64,000 bases of DNA from Mycobacterium sp. 852014-52450_SCH5900713 (GCF_001667075.1 NZ_LZIL01000009.1:62001-126000); one strand, 5' to 3'. Numbered from the stretch's first letter, positions 35,855 to 46,045 are shown. Numbers and translations: made by a program. Notes: generated from the sequence alone by a model not told the origin.

Positions 35855-38224
35855 TTATCGCTCGTCGCCATTCAAAATATGGCTTTCTTGGGTGGGCTGA
35901 AATTCGGCGTAGCGCCGCCCGAATTCCTCGCCGGGAACGGGCCATTGTTCGCCGGTCTCCCCGCGTACGATCCAGTCGCCCTCGGCGGCGATGGTGGGGC
36001 CCTCCAGGGTGTTGACCGTTTCACCAGCGTGCGCGGGACGTGCCTGAACGCAGCCCCTGCGTTGCCATTTCCCGTCAATTGCCGGTTCATACGTGTCGCG
36101 GAAAATGGCGTCGCGCACGGACCAGATCTTTCCGTCTTCCTGGAGCGCCCAGTCGCCGGCGTCGGCGCGCATGGTGTGCCCGGAATCCGACGTCCACGTC
36201 CACGGGGCGTCGCGTTGTTCCGCGCTGACCGTACCGACCCGAGTGAAGGATTGCCACATCGGGCGCGACCGGAAGCCCAGCTGGCGCAGGCTCCACAAAG
36301 TACCCGCCAAGCTCCGCACAGCGGTATTGAGCAAGTCCGGCGTGGTTTCCACCACCGACCAGTCGACCAGCTTGTCGTGGATCTTTCGTGAATCATCGCG
36401 AGGCGAACCGTATTTCCAGCCGTGGTCGCGGTAATAGCGACACCAGTCCTCGTGCTCAGCCCGCGCCATGCTCATCGCGGAATCCCGGTCGAAGCCCATC
36501 AGAGCAAGCTGCTCCAATGGCGGCAATCCCACCATGTCGTTCCCGGAAAGTTGCGCCGGTGGGCTGCCCCACGTATTCCAGGTGTGCCCCGCGATGTTTT
36601 CCACCATCCACAGGGCGTTGCGTACCTGACGTCGGTTGGACCCGCGGTAGAACTCATTGAGGTCGGCCCACGGCATCGCGGCCGGCGACCGCGGCCCCCC
36701 CGGGTCGATCGTCGAGACATAGCGCTCGTGAATCAGCCTCGCCGCACGCTCCCAAGCATCCTGGACTCGGCCCTCACGACTGTCGAGCACCAGCGAGTAC
36801 GACTGCAGCATTCCCACGACCCGGATCGCGTCGTCAGCGAGGTTGGTGTTGAGATCCGATGCGTAAACTGGCATCTCGGGGAAGCGCGCAGCCAGCCTAC
36901 TTGCCATCGCTGCCTGAGTGTCGACCAAAATCACCGCGCTGGTCTTCGGGTCGGCATCGCCAATCAAACGCAGCATGGTGGGTACCGTTGCTGCCTCCGA
37001 TACCGCATCGATCGCCGGTCCATCCGACATGAAGCCGGCCTGCTGGCGATGAAAGTCGTGATCCCGCAAGTAGTCGTCGGCGTCGCGTTCGACGAGGGTG
37101 AGCGCCGGTAGCGGGAGTGCATCCGGAGGCGTATAGAAGTCACGCTCGAGGGCGCGGCGGGTCAGGTCCGCGCACAACGCCAGGGTTAATTGCGAAGTGC
37201 CGCATACGAATACCCGCTGAATTGTCTGGGCGTCGATGATGCTGTCGAGGAGCCGGGCTGCGGTCACCTCGTACTTTCCGATCACGTCGGCCGCCCACCG
37301 GGTGTCCGATCCACCGAATTGCTGGGCGCGCCACGCTTCGGCCAACCACGGGTCGTCCATGCGCACGATGAGCGGCAACCGCTGCTTGTGACCGACCTCG
37401 GCGAGCCGGCGACCGATCAGGTCAAGCCACAACAGATTGATCGCCGGATCGGGCGCCATCAAGTAGAGCCGTGCGAGGTGGCGCCACAGTCGCAGCGACA
37501 CAAGGGTGGACGGCGTGCTGAAATCGACCAGCACCACTCGGGCACCCTGCCTGCGGGCCCGCTGTACGTGGTCGTCACCCGCGTTGGTGATCACCACCAA
37601 GGTGTTGCGACGGTCCAACGTCTCCGCGATCCCGCTGATCATCGCCTGGGTCTCGTCGTCAATGCCCACGATGACAGTGACGGAGTCTGCGAGGTTCGCC
37701 CGTAATCGGTCCACCTGGGACCGAAAGGCCGCGATAACAACGCCACCCAATCCAGTGAAGATCGCGGCCAGGGCGGTCACCCGTGCCACCTCCAAGGCGA
37801 TTGGGGTGGGCACAGGGCAGGGTTGTCCGCTCAGCGAGAAATCACCGGTGCTGCCCTTGACTAACGAGGCGGTAGCCATCAGCGGGGTGAACAGCGCCGG
37901 GTGGTTTGCATCGTGGCAAGACCAATAGGAGCTGAGGCCGAGTATGGCGGTCAAACCGATCAGGGCCGCGATAACGGTGAACGAGATACCTGTTGCGCGG
38001 CCGCCGCCCGTCGATCGGAACGCCATGACGAATAACGCCAGGATCGCCAAGGTCACCAACAGCGTCGGCCCCGAGCCGGGCTGACCGAACCACCTCAACC
38101 ACGCCGGCAATGCGTCCCTGCTCAAAGGCCGCAGCGCCAAGAGGCACAGATAGCCAAGGAGAAGCAGGCCGGCAACGGACGCGATACGGCGGACAGGACT
38201 GGACGTCGTCACACTACGACGCAT
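35855..38224 (-). CDS. Channel-like TrkA-N/RyR/PGDYG membrane protein
   Basis: 789 aa. Four transmembrane helices (about 14-34, 52-70, 79-99, 143-167), with a Cys-containing loop between the third and fourth. Two Rossmann/RCK-like TrkA-N domains follow: 181-270 (SVTVIVGIDDETQAMISGI) and 335-480 (RVFVCGTSQLTLALCADL). Residues 515-630 are a RyR domain (MARAEHEDWCRYYRDHGWKY, RDDSRKIHDKLVDW). The C-terminus has two PGDYG repeats (MRADAGDWALQEDGKIW and IAAEGDWIVRGETGEQW). ATG 38224 has a GAGGAGG site. Resembles CASTOR/POLLUX-like channels fused to a nucleotide-sensing RyR module; co-directional with the TIR gene 143 nt downstream. Confidence 0.8.
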   Translation of the reverse strand: MRRSVTTSSPVRRIASVAGLLLLGYLCLLALRPLSRDALPAWLRWFGQPGSGPTLLVTLAILALFVMAFRSTGGGRATGISFTVIAALIGLTAILGLSSYWSCHDANHPALFTPLMATASLVKGSTGDFSLSGQPCPVPTPIALEVARVTALAAIFTGLGGVVIAAFRSQVDRLRANLADSVTVIVGIDDETQAMISGIAETLDRRNTLVVITNAGDDHVQRARRQGARVVLVDFSTPSTLVSLRLWRHLARLYLMAPDPAINLLWLDLIGRRLAEVGHKQRLPLIVRMDDPWLAEAWRAQQFGGSDTRWAADVIGKYEVTAARLLDSIIDAQTIQRVFVCGTSQLTLALCADLTRRALERDFYTPPDALPLPALTLVERDADDYLRDHDFHRQQAGFMSDGPAIDAVSEAATVPTMLRLIGDADPKTSAVILVDTQAAMASRLAARFPEMPVYASDLNTNLADDAIRVVGMLQSYSLVLDSREGRVQDAWERAARLIHERYVSTIDPGGPRSPAAMPWADLNEFYRGSNRRQVRNALWMVENIAGHTWNTWGSPPAQLSGNDMVGLPPLEQLALMGFDRDSAMSMARAEHEDWCRYYRDHGWKYGSPRDDSRKIHDKLVDWSVVETTPDLLNTAVRSLAGTLWSLRQLGFRSRPMWQSFTRVGTVSAEQRDAPWTWTSDSGHTMRADAGDWALQEDGKIWSVRDAIFRDTYEPAIDGKWQRRGCVQARPAHAGETVNTLEGPTIAAEGDWIVRGETGEQWPVPGEEFGRRYAEFQPTQESHILNGDER

Positions 38225-38304
38225 CCGCCGACCTCCTCAGATCGTGGTTGCACGCACATGATGACACTGGAGACGACCGCTTGGAGGCTGAATGAGCTGG
38301 GCGG

Positions 38305-38961
38305 TTACCCGGCGTACCGCGAGAGCCGCGCCGAAAGGTGGGGAACGAGGCCGCCGTCGGCGTCCACCCGTTCCTCGACATAGGCCAGGTCGCCGCCCTC
38401 GACGATCCCGTAGAGCCGTTTGGCACCGCCGACCAGCACACCCGATCGGCTGCGGGCCAGCGCATCGGTCACCAGCTCCCACGACGACTGGGTACGGGGC
38501 CGTCCGTAGAACAGTTCCACGTACCCGGCCGAGTGGGCCAACAGCAACTCGATGGCCTGAGACTCGGTGGGGTCGTCGGGATCGCTGACAAAGCGCCAGA
38601 AGCCCGTTTCGCGCAAGCCGTGTGCCTGGTAATCGCCCGTCTCGTCGAGCCGCCACGAGCGGGATTCCCAGTTCAGGTAGTCGCCGCCGTCGTGCGAGAC
38701 CACAATCTGCTGGCCGAAACGGTAATCCCCGTCGTGTCCGCGGCCCTCGCCTTCTCCGCGCCACACACCGACGAGCGGCAGCAGCGCCAGCAGTGCGTCA
38801 TGCAGGTTGGCGCCTTCGCGCAGGTTGGCGGTGTCGGCGGGAAGCGGCAGGTCGTCGAAGGCGGGAATGTTGCGGCCGGCGGTCAGCTTGGCGCGCTCAG
38901 CGGCGGCGGCCACCGCGCGATCGCCGGAGCTCGCAGAAGAACCCAGGTCGTCAGCGGTCAC
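38305..38961 (-). CDS. Nitrobindin-family heme-binding protein (Rv0813c homologue)
   Basis: 218 aa. The THAP4/nitrobindin beta-barrel motif GVWRGEGEG near residue 83 is present, with [35 protein letters not shown] and the late [17 protein letters not shown]. These proteins bind ferric heme b and isomerise peroxynitrite or bind NO. GTG 38961 is chosen because it overlaps the stop of the small membrane peptide (GTGA), giving translational coupling and the M. tuberculosis-like length. Confidence 0.9.
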   Translation of the reverse strand: MTADDLGSSASSGDRAVAAAAERAKLTAGRNIPAFDDLPLPADTANLREGANLHDALLALLPLVGVWRGEGEGRGHDGDYRFGQQIVVSHDGGDYLNWESRSWRLDETGDYQAHGLRETGFWRFVSDPDDPTESQAIELLLAHSAGYVELFYGRPRTQSSWELVTDALARSRSGVLVGGAKRLYGIVEGGDLAYVEERVDADGGLVPHLSARLSRYAG

Positions 38962-39056
38962 GATTCGTCGGTGATGAGCCGGTACAGCGTGTAGAGCGCG
39001 AACCATGAGATCACCACGACGGCGACGACCAGCATGATCTCGAAGAAGAGCACCAC
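38958..39056 (-). CDS. 32-aa single-helix membrane peptide, coupled to nitrobindin
   Basis: Reads [19 protein letters not shown] then [13 protein letters not shown], one transmembrane helix with a short polar tail. Too short for most gene callers. GTG 39056 lies 7 nt after TAGACT without a ribosome binding site, so the transcript is probably leaderless; a second GTG follows at once. The stop overlaps the nitrobindin start by 4 nt. It may anchor or regulate nitrobindin or simply couple its translation. Confidence 0.65.
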   Translation of the reverse strand: MVLFFEIMLVVAVVVISWFALYTLYRLITDES

Positions 39057-39063
39057 GGGGACA

Positions 39064-39069
39064 AGTCTA
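39064..39069 (-). promoter_or_regulatory. Probable -10 of the small-peptide/nitrobindin unit
   Basis: TAGACT on the minus strand, 7 nt from GTG 39056; the same hexamer and distance as at purL. Confidence 0.5.
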
Positions 39070-39106
39070 TTCGCCGCGGGAGATCCCGGTCAGGGCAGCC
39101 GGGGTC

Positions 39107-39409
39107 TCAGGCGATCTTGACGTCCACCTCGTGGATGCCCGCGCCCGACGGGGTCACCACGGCGTTCCCGTTGCCGGCCGCCGACAACGCCCGCAGCGTC
39201 CAGGACCCCGGCGCCGCGAAGAATCGGAAGTCGCCCGTGGCCGACGCGACGACCTCGGCGGTGAACTCGTCCGACGAGTCGAGCAAGCGGACGAACGCGC
39301 CACCCACCGCCTGGCCGTCGCTGTCCACGACCCGGCCGGTGATCACCGTTTCCTTCTCCAAGTCGACGCTGGCGGGCAACGTCACTCCTTGCTTCGGGGC
39401 AGAGCACAT
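39107..39409 (-). CDS. sseC2: SseC-like DUF1416 protein, sulfur-transfer operon
   Basis: 100 aa, the SseC length. Carnosine-dipeptidase-like beta-sandwich (DUF1416): VITGRVVDSDGQAVGGAFVRLLD, FRFFAAPGSWTLRALS and GAGIHEVDVKI. Begins MCSAPKQGVTLPASVDLEKE as in mycobacterial SseC. ATG 39409 is one base after the cysA stop, so both are co-translated. It probably helps the neighbouring sulfurtransferase in thiosulfate metabolism or sulfur carriage; the exact role is not known. Confidence 0.9.
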   Translation of the reverse strand: MCSAPKQGVTLPASVDLEKETVITGRVVDSDGQAVGGAFVRLLDSSDEFTAEVVASATGDFRFFAAPGSWTLRALSAAGNGNAVVTPSGAGIHEVDVKIA

Positions 39410-39410
39410 A

Positions 39411-40244
39411 TCAGCTTCCCAACTCAATCGGGGCACCCACCAGGGAGCCGTATTCCGTCCAACTTCCGTCGTAGTTCTTGACGTTTTTGTGGCCGAGTAA
39501 TTCCCGGAGCACGAACCAGGTGTGCGACGAACGCTCTCCGATGCGGCAGTACGCGATCGTTTCCTTGGTGCCGTCCAGTCCGGCGTCGGCGTAGAGCTTG
39601 GCCAGCTCCTCGTCGGATTTGAAGGTCCCGTCCTCGTTGGCGGCCTTGCTCCACGGCACGTTGATCGCTCCGGGGATATGGCCGGGACGCTGGCTCTGCT
39701 CCTGCGGCAGATGCGCCGGCGCCAGGATCTTGCCGGAGAACTCGTCGGGTGAGCGCACGTCGACCAGGTTCTTGGCGTTGATGGCAGCGATGACCTCGTC
39801 GCGGAAAGCCCGGATGCTGTTGTCCGGGGCGGCGGCGGTGTAAGAGGTTGCGGGCCGGGTGACCGTGTCGCTGGACAGTGCACGCCCATCGAGTTCCCAC
39901 TTCTTACGGCCGCCGTCGAGCAGCTTGACCTTGTCATGGCCGTACAGCTTGAAGTACCAGTAGGCGTAGGCGGCGAACCAGTTGTTGTTGCCGCCGTAAA
40001 GGATCACGGTGTCGTCGTTGGAGATGCCGCGTTCGCTGAGCAGTTTCGAGAATTGCTGCGCATCGACGAAGTCCCGCTTCACCGGGTCCTGCAAGTCGGA
40101 ACGCCAGTCCAGCCTGATCGCGCCGGGGATGTGGCCGGTGTCGTATGCGCTGGTGTCCTCGTCGACTTCGACGAAGACGACACCGGCTGCGTCGAGATTG
40201 CTCTCGGCCCAGTCCGCGGAGACCAGGACGTCGGAGCGTGCCAT
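39411..40244 (-). CDS. cysA2: Thiosulfate sulfurtransferase (two-domain rhodanese)
   Basis: 277 aa. Two rhodanese domains; the active-site loop in the C-terminal one is IAYCRIGERSSHTWF with Cys near residue 233 carrying the persulfide. The N-terminal domain has the inactive counterpart (DTVILYGGNNNWFAAYAYW). GHIPGAIRLDW and GHIPGAINVPW are the paired family motifs. Transfers sulfane sulfur from thiosulfate. Second gene of the DUF4395-cysA-sseC operon behind the polycysteine leader. Confidence 0.94.
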   Translation of the reverse strand: MARSDVLVSADWAESNLDAAGVVFVEVDEDTSAYDTGHIPGAIRLDWRSDLQDPVKRDFVDAQQFSKLLSERGISNDDTVILYGGNNNWFAAYAYWYFKLYGHDKVKLLDGGRKKWELDGRALSSDTVTRPATSYTAAAPDNSIRAFRDEVIAAINAKNLVDVRSPDEFSGKILAPAHLPQEQSQRPGHIPGAINVPWSKAANEDGTFKSDEELAKLYADAGLDGTKETIAYCRIGERSSHTWFVLRELLGHKNVKNYDGSWTEYGSLVGAPIELGS

Positions 40245-40279
40245 GCGGGGGATCCTTTCGATCGCTTTCTATGAACAGG

Positions 40280-40750
40280 TCATGTGGTGCGCGCGGCTCC
40301 TCGGAAACGCGCAACCAGTGGGTAGAGCTGGCAACCCAGGCAGGTGCCGAAGGCGGCGTTCAGGAACGCGGCGACCAGCGCCCCGGCGGTGGCGATGACG
40401 CCGACCAAGAAGGCGCCCGCGGCGAACGCGACGGCACCCACGAGCGCAAAGATCAAGCCGACGAGTTGGGCGAACTTCAGCGGTGCGACCGGTTCGCGCT
40501 CGGTGACGGGACCGATCCGGGGTGCAACGACGAGGGCGAATATCCGCCCATAGGGATGCTTGCGCGGGCCGCCCGCGGCGCCGATGGCGAAGACAATGGC
40601 CTGCACCCCCAGAATGACCGCCGCCGCCAGCGGACTCGCGGCGGACACGGCAAGCGTGAGCACCAGGACCGCGGTGGTCACCCAGGCGGCGAACCTGGGG
40701 CCGCGCACGTCGACGGTGTCCGGCTGGGTGTTGGTGTTGCTGATCGGCAC
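40280..40750 (-). CDS. DUF4395 integral membrane protein
   Basis: 156 aa with four transmembrane helices in two pairs (RFAAWVTTAVLVLTLAVS, AAAVILGVQAIVFAIG, FAQLVGLIFALVGAVAFAAGAFLVGVIATAGALVAAFLN). A conserved GTCLGCQLY near the C-terminus gives a CxxC on the last helix edge, suggesting thiol chemistry or sulfur transfer. GTG 40750 has an AGGAGTAG site. First structural gene of the sulfur operon. In M. tuberculosis a thioredoxin (thiX) gene stands in this neighbourhood; none is here. Confidence 0.85.
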   Translation of the reverse strand: MPISNTNTQPDTVDVRGPRFAAWVTTAVLVLTLAVSAASPLAAAVILGVQAIVFAIGAAGGPRKHPYGRIFALVVAPRIGPVTEREPVAPLKFAQLVGLIFALVGAVAFAAGAFLVGVIATAGALVAAFLNAAFGTCLGCQLYPLVARFRGAARTT

Positions 40751-40856
40751 GGTACTACTCCTGAATACGCCTGCTGCTGAGGGAACGAACGACGGGAGAC
40801 GGGCCACGGTAACGTTCCGAGGCTGCTCCGAGTGCGGCGCGAAAGTGCGCGGCGAC

Positions 40857-40946
40857 TCAGCAGCTACAGCGACAGCAACAGCCCGCGGTGCGGCACAGAT
40901 CGACTGCGCGGCGTTGGGTGAGCAGGGGCTCAATGCGGGCTAGCAC
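40857..40946 (-). CDS. Polycysteine leader peptide, cysteine-responsive attenuator
   Basis: 29 codons starting at GTG 40946. The peptide begins VLARIEPLLTQRRAVDLC (first V read as Met) and ends TAGCCCRCSC followed by TGA, giving six Cys in the last eleven codons. TAAGCT lies 7 nt upstream and there is no ribosome binding site, so it is leaderless. Mycobacteria are known to use leaderless polycysteine ORFs upstream of sulfur genes to sense charged tRNA-Cys. Here it precedes the DUF4395-cysA-sseC operon by 107 nt. Confidence 0.75.
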   Translation of the reverse strand: MLARIEPLLTQRRAVDLCRTAGCCCRCSC

Positions 40947-40953
40947 GTCGGCA

Positions 40954-40959
40954 AGCTTA
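40954..40959 (-). promoter_or_regulatory. -10 element of the polycysteine leader
   Basis: TAAGCT on the minus strand ending 7 nt before GTG 40946, the arrangement expected for a leaderless ORF. Confidence 0.55.
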
Positions 40960-41030
40960 CCGAATGACGTTCAGTGATCAAATCCAGCGGCGGTCGCCCC
41001 GCGGACCGCAAGCCGTCGGCGATGGCGGGG

Positions 41031-41843
41031 TCACGACTGCTTGAAGCCGTCCAGATCGACGGTCACTCCATAACTGATGCCCTCGATGATCACGTCTGAG
41101 CCGCGCGCGCCCTCGGTCTTCGGTGCCACCCCGAACGGGAGCCGCTGGTTGGGCACCCGGGTGGTGAAGGCGCGCAGCACCGCATCCCGCTTGTCATCCG
41201 GAACGGCTTGATCCGCGGTGTCCGCCCCGGTCAGGACGCCGGTCGGAGTGATCACCAGCGTCGACTGGTCGTCCGGGGCGATGGAAAGGTCCACCGAGAC
41301 GCTGACCCGGTGCTCGAAGTTGGCCGAGTGCGGGGTGCCGCTGAACACCAGACCGTGGCTGTCGGAGATGCCCGACGCGGTGACGCCGCCGGTGGCGGTA
41401 TTGGTCTCCTTCGGCGGCGCCTCGACCATCAGGTCGCTGATGCCCAGATAGCGGCCCAGGTGGGTCGAGCCGATGATGATGCGGCTCTCCAGTTTGCCCA
41501 CCGGCAGCTTCGCGGCAGGTTCGATCAGCCAAGACGTGTGGGTCAGGTCGACCGCGTACATGGTGGCTTCGAGGGTGGCCTTGCCGACCGTTGCATGGTC
41601 GACGGCGTTGGCTTTGATCTCCACCTGGTTGTAGTGGTGGCGCATCGCCTGCGGGATGAAGGGAAACGCCACGATGGCCACGAACGGGTCGGACCTCAGA
41701 TTGGCCGCCTTGCGCACGCTGCAGGACAGCCGGTATTCGGCGTAGATGCTGCTTCCGTAGTCGACAACAACGGCACCGACCACAACAGCGGCCAGCGCGA
41801 TCGCCACGGCCACCACCCCGATCAGGACCTTGCGCACCCGCAT
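41031..41843 (-). CDS. LmeA-like DUF2993 exported protein (Rv0817c homologue)
   Basis: 270 aa with one N-terminal membrane helix (VLIGVVAVAIALAAVVVGAVVV) acting as signal anchor. The remainder is a DUF2993 lipid-binding fold (SDPFVAIVAFPFIPQAMRHHYNQVEIKANAVDH, TGVLTG). DUF2993 proteins such as LmeA bind phospholipid and act in cell-envelope lipoglycan synthesis. ATG 41843 gives the M. tuberculosis length; an upstream frame adds 19 basic residues. Divergent from glnR. Confidence 0.85.
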   Translation of the reverse strand: MRVRKVLIGVVAVAIALAAVVVGAVVVDYGSSIYAEYRLSCSVRKAANLRSDPFVAIVAFPFIPQAMRHHYNQVEIKANAVDHATVGKATLEATMYAVDLTHTSWLIEPAAKLPVGKLESRIIIGSTHLGRYLGISDLMVEAPPKETNTATGGVTASGISDSHGLVFSGTPHSANFEHRVSVSVDLSIAPDDQSTLVITPTGVLTGADTADQAVPDDKRDAVLRAFTTRVPNQRLPFGVAPKTEGARGSDVIIEGISYGVTVDLDGFKQS

Positions 41844-41941
41844 ATTGTCGCGTAGCCCCCTGCGCGCCGTGCCGCGGACCACCCGGGTGGCGGGGCTCAC
41901 ACTGCATCGTCACCACGCAAAAATGGCAGGTGGCAAGTTAT

Positions 41942-41965
41942 CGTTAGGTGGCCTGGCAACTAACG
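41942..41965. promoter_or_regulatory. CGTTAG-N12-CTAACG dyad in the glnR promoter region
   Basis: Six-bp perfect arms 56 nt before the glnR TTG start, in the divergent region with the DUF2993 gene. AGTTA and GGTGGC repeats nearby add symmetry. Could be a regulator site; no protein is assigned. Confidence 0.4.
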
Positions 41966-42020
41966 CGTCGTTGCGTTGCGAATTGTGGAAGATGCCGTTC
42001 CCCCGAGCTGGAGGGGCTAG

Positions 42021-43812
<1,792 letters not shown>

Positions 43813-43831
43813 GGGGCAGGAAGCTAGATCG

Positions 43832-44962
43832 GTGAGGCTCGACAGGGGTGGTGGCAGAGCGCTGGCGGTGCTGGCGGTGGTGGTCGCAGTCGGTATCGGC
43901 GCATTGACCGGCTGTGGCAGCGACCAGAACCACCGCGACGCTTCGGCGGCAGCCGTCTCCGGGCCCACCGGCACGGCGGGATGCAGCGGCAAAAACAAGC
44001 TGACGGCGGAAGGCTCGACGGCCCAACAAAACGCGATGGCGTTGTTCAACCAGGTCTGGGGCCAGTACTGCCCGGGCAAGAGCGTGTCGTACAACCCGAC
44101 CGGTTCGGGCGCCGGCCGCGAGCAGTTCATCGCCGGCCACGTCGACTTCGCGGGCGCCGACTCGCCGCTGGCCTCCGATCAGATCGGTCCGGCCGCCGCA
44201 CGATGCGATGGAAACCCGGCGTGGGACTTGCCGCTGGTGTTCGGGCCGATCGCATTGGTCTACAACCTGGCCGGAGTGCCGGCATTGGTGGTGAGCAGTG
44301 ACGCGTTGGCCAAGATCTTCAGCGGACGGATCACCGCCTGGAATGACCCCATCCTGGCGGCCCTCAATCCCGGCGTCGTGCTGCCCGATACCAAGATCGC
44401 ACCGATCTACCGGACGGACTCGTCGGGAACGACCGACAACATGCAGAAATATCTGACGGCCGCCGCGCCGCAGAGCTGGACCAAAGGCGTGGGCACCGAA
44501 TTTCAGGGCGGGGTGGGCGAAGGCGCCATGAAGTCGGCCGGCGTCGTCCAGGCCGTGCGGGCGACGCCGGGCGCGATCGGATACGTCGAGAAGGGCTTCG
44601 CCGACCAGGGCGGTATGCCGTACGCCCAGATCGCCACCAATAAGGGCGTCGCGGTCCCGCTCACCAACGAGACGGCCGGGAATGCGGTGAAGGCTGCCAA
44701 CTTCGTGGCCGACGGCAACGACCTGGTGCTGGACCTCAACTCGATGTACCGCTCCCAGGAACCGAGTGTCTATCCGCTGGTCCTGGCGACGTACGAGATC
44801 GTGTGTTCGAAGGGCTCCGACCCGGACACCTCCGGCGCGATCAAGTCGTTCCTCACGGTCGCCGCCGGCAGCGGGCAGACCGAGCTTCCCTCGGCCGGCT
44901 ATGTCCCGCTGCCCGATAGGGTCAAAGAGCGACTGGTTGCCGCGATCAACGCTCTGCAGTGA
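43832..44962 (+). CDS. pstS: PstS phosphate-binding lipoprotein
   Basis: 376 aa. Type II signal peptide with lipobox LTGC near residue 28, so a lipoprotein. Periplasmic-binding fold: AEGSTAQQNAMALFN, YNPTGSGAGREQFIAGHVDFAGADSPL, FSGRITAWNDP and PIYRTDSSGTTDNMQKYL are the phosphate-binding loops. It captures phosphate for the PstCAB importer. GTG 43832. First gene of pstSCAB; M. tuberculosis keeps only the ATPase gene here. Confidence 0.95.
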   Translation: MRLDRGGGRALAVLAVVVAVGIGALTGCGSDQNHRDASAAAVSGPTGTAGCSGKNKLTAEGSTAQQNAMALFNQVWGQYCPGKSVSYNPTGSGAGREQFIAGHVDFAGADSPLASDQIGPAAARCDGNPAWDLPLVFGPIALVYNLAGVPALVVSSDALAKIFSGRITAWNDPILAALNPGVVLPDTKIAPIYRTDSSGTTDNMQKYLTAAAPQSWTKGVGTEFQGGVGEGAMKSAGVVQAVRATPGAIGYVEKGFADQGGMPYAQIATNKGVAVPLTNETAGNAVKAANFVADGNDLVLDLNSMYRSQEPSVYPLVLATYEIVCSKGSDPDTSGAIKSFLTVAAGSGQTELPSAGYVPLPDRVKERLVAAINALQ

Positions 44963-45010
44963 CCAAGTGGCCCCGCGCTTAAGGAGCGAGTGAACTGTGC
45001 TGGGATCACA

Positions 45011-46045
45011 GTGACTACGCCAAACCCGATCGACGCCGGCTCGGGCGCGACCGTTGCCGCGCCGTTCCCGGAGGCGCCGACGATACCGATCAACCCATGG
45101 GGTGATGCGCGCCCCCACGTCGGGGATCGCGCGTTCCGTTGGCTGGCCAAGAGCTCAGGCTTGCTGATCGTCGTCGTCATCGGTGCAATCGGCGGCTTCC
45201 TGCTGCTGTGGGCCATCCCGGCCCTGAGGCGCGATCGGGAGAACTTCTTCAGCTACGGCGGCAACTGGATCACCACCGACACCTCGGCCATGCACTTCGG
45301 CATCTCCGACCTGCTGAAGGTCACCATGTTCGTGTCGGCGTTCGCGTTGATCCTGGCCATGCCCGTCGCGTTGGGCGTCGCCATCTTCGTCACGCAGTAC
45401 TCGCCGCGCCGGGCCGCCGCCTCCTTGGCCTACGCTGTCGATCTGCTGGCGGGGGTGCCGTCCATCATCTACGGCGTGTGGGGCCTGCATGTGCTGGCGC
45501 CGCAACTGCGACCCGTGGCCACCTGGCTGAACCACTCCCTGGGCTGGTGCTTCCTGTTCGCCGACGGCAACGCGTCGGTGGCCGGCGGCGGCACCATCTT
45601 CACCGGCGGCATCGTCCTGGCGGTGATGATCCTGCCGATCATCACCGCCGTCACCCGCGAGGTTTTCGTCCAGACACCGCAGGATCAGGTCGAGGCCGCG
45701 CTGGCCCTCGGCGCCACCCGTTGGGAGGTGGTGAAGACGATCGTGCTGCCGTTCGGGCGGTCGGGATACATCAGCGCAGCGGTGCTGGGACTGGGCCGCG
45801 CGATGGGCGAGACGGTCGCGCTGCTGATCATCTTGCGCGGAACCCAGGGGGCGTTCGGCTGGTCGCTGTTCGACGGCGGCTCCACCGTCGCGACCAAGAT
45901 CGCGGGGACCGTGGCGCAATTCAACGACCAATACAAGGCCGGCGCGTACATCGCGGCGGGGCTGGCGCTGTTCGTGCTCACCTTCCTGGTCGATGCCCTG
46001 GCGCGCGGCGCCGCCTCCAGAACCAGATGGGGCGCCGGGCGATGA
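45011..46045 (+). CDS. pstC: PstC phosphate permease
   Basis: 344 aa from GTG 45011 (VTTPNPIDAG). Six transmembrane helices, beginning SGLLIVVVIGAIGGFLLLWAIP, and the inner-membrane signature EAALALGATRWEVVKTIVLPFGRSGYIS (EAA loop) that contacts PstB. GETVALLIILRG follows. Start alternatives: GTG 44990 has AAGGAG only 3 nt upstream, so a longer protein is possible. ATGA overlap with pstA. Confidence 0.92.
   Translation: MTTPNPIDAGSGATVAAPFPEAPTIPINPWGDARPHVGDRAFRWLAKSSGLLIVVVIGAIGGFLLLWAIPALRRDRENFFSYGGNWITTDTSAMHFGISDLLKVTMFVSAFALILAMPVALGVAIFVTQYSPRRAAASLAYAVDLLAGVPSIIYGVWGLHVLAPQLRPVATWLNHSLGWCFLFADGNASVAGGGTIFTGGIVLAVMILPIITAVTREVFVQTPQDQVEAALALGATRWEVVKTIVLPFGRSGYISAAVLGLGRAMGETVALLIILRGTQGAFGWSLFDGGSTVATKIAGTVAQFNDQYKAGAYIAAGLALFVLTFLVDALARGAASRTRWGAGR

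Noticed and set aside
35721..35945. 74-codon minus-strand ORF as a gene in the RyR-TIR gap
   Set aside because: Its first half lies in the RyR coding end in another frame and it has no ribosome binding site; listed only as a weak observation.
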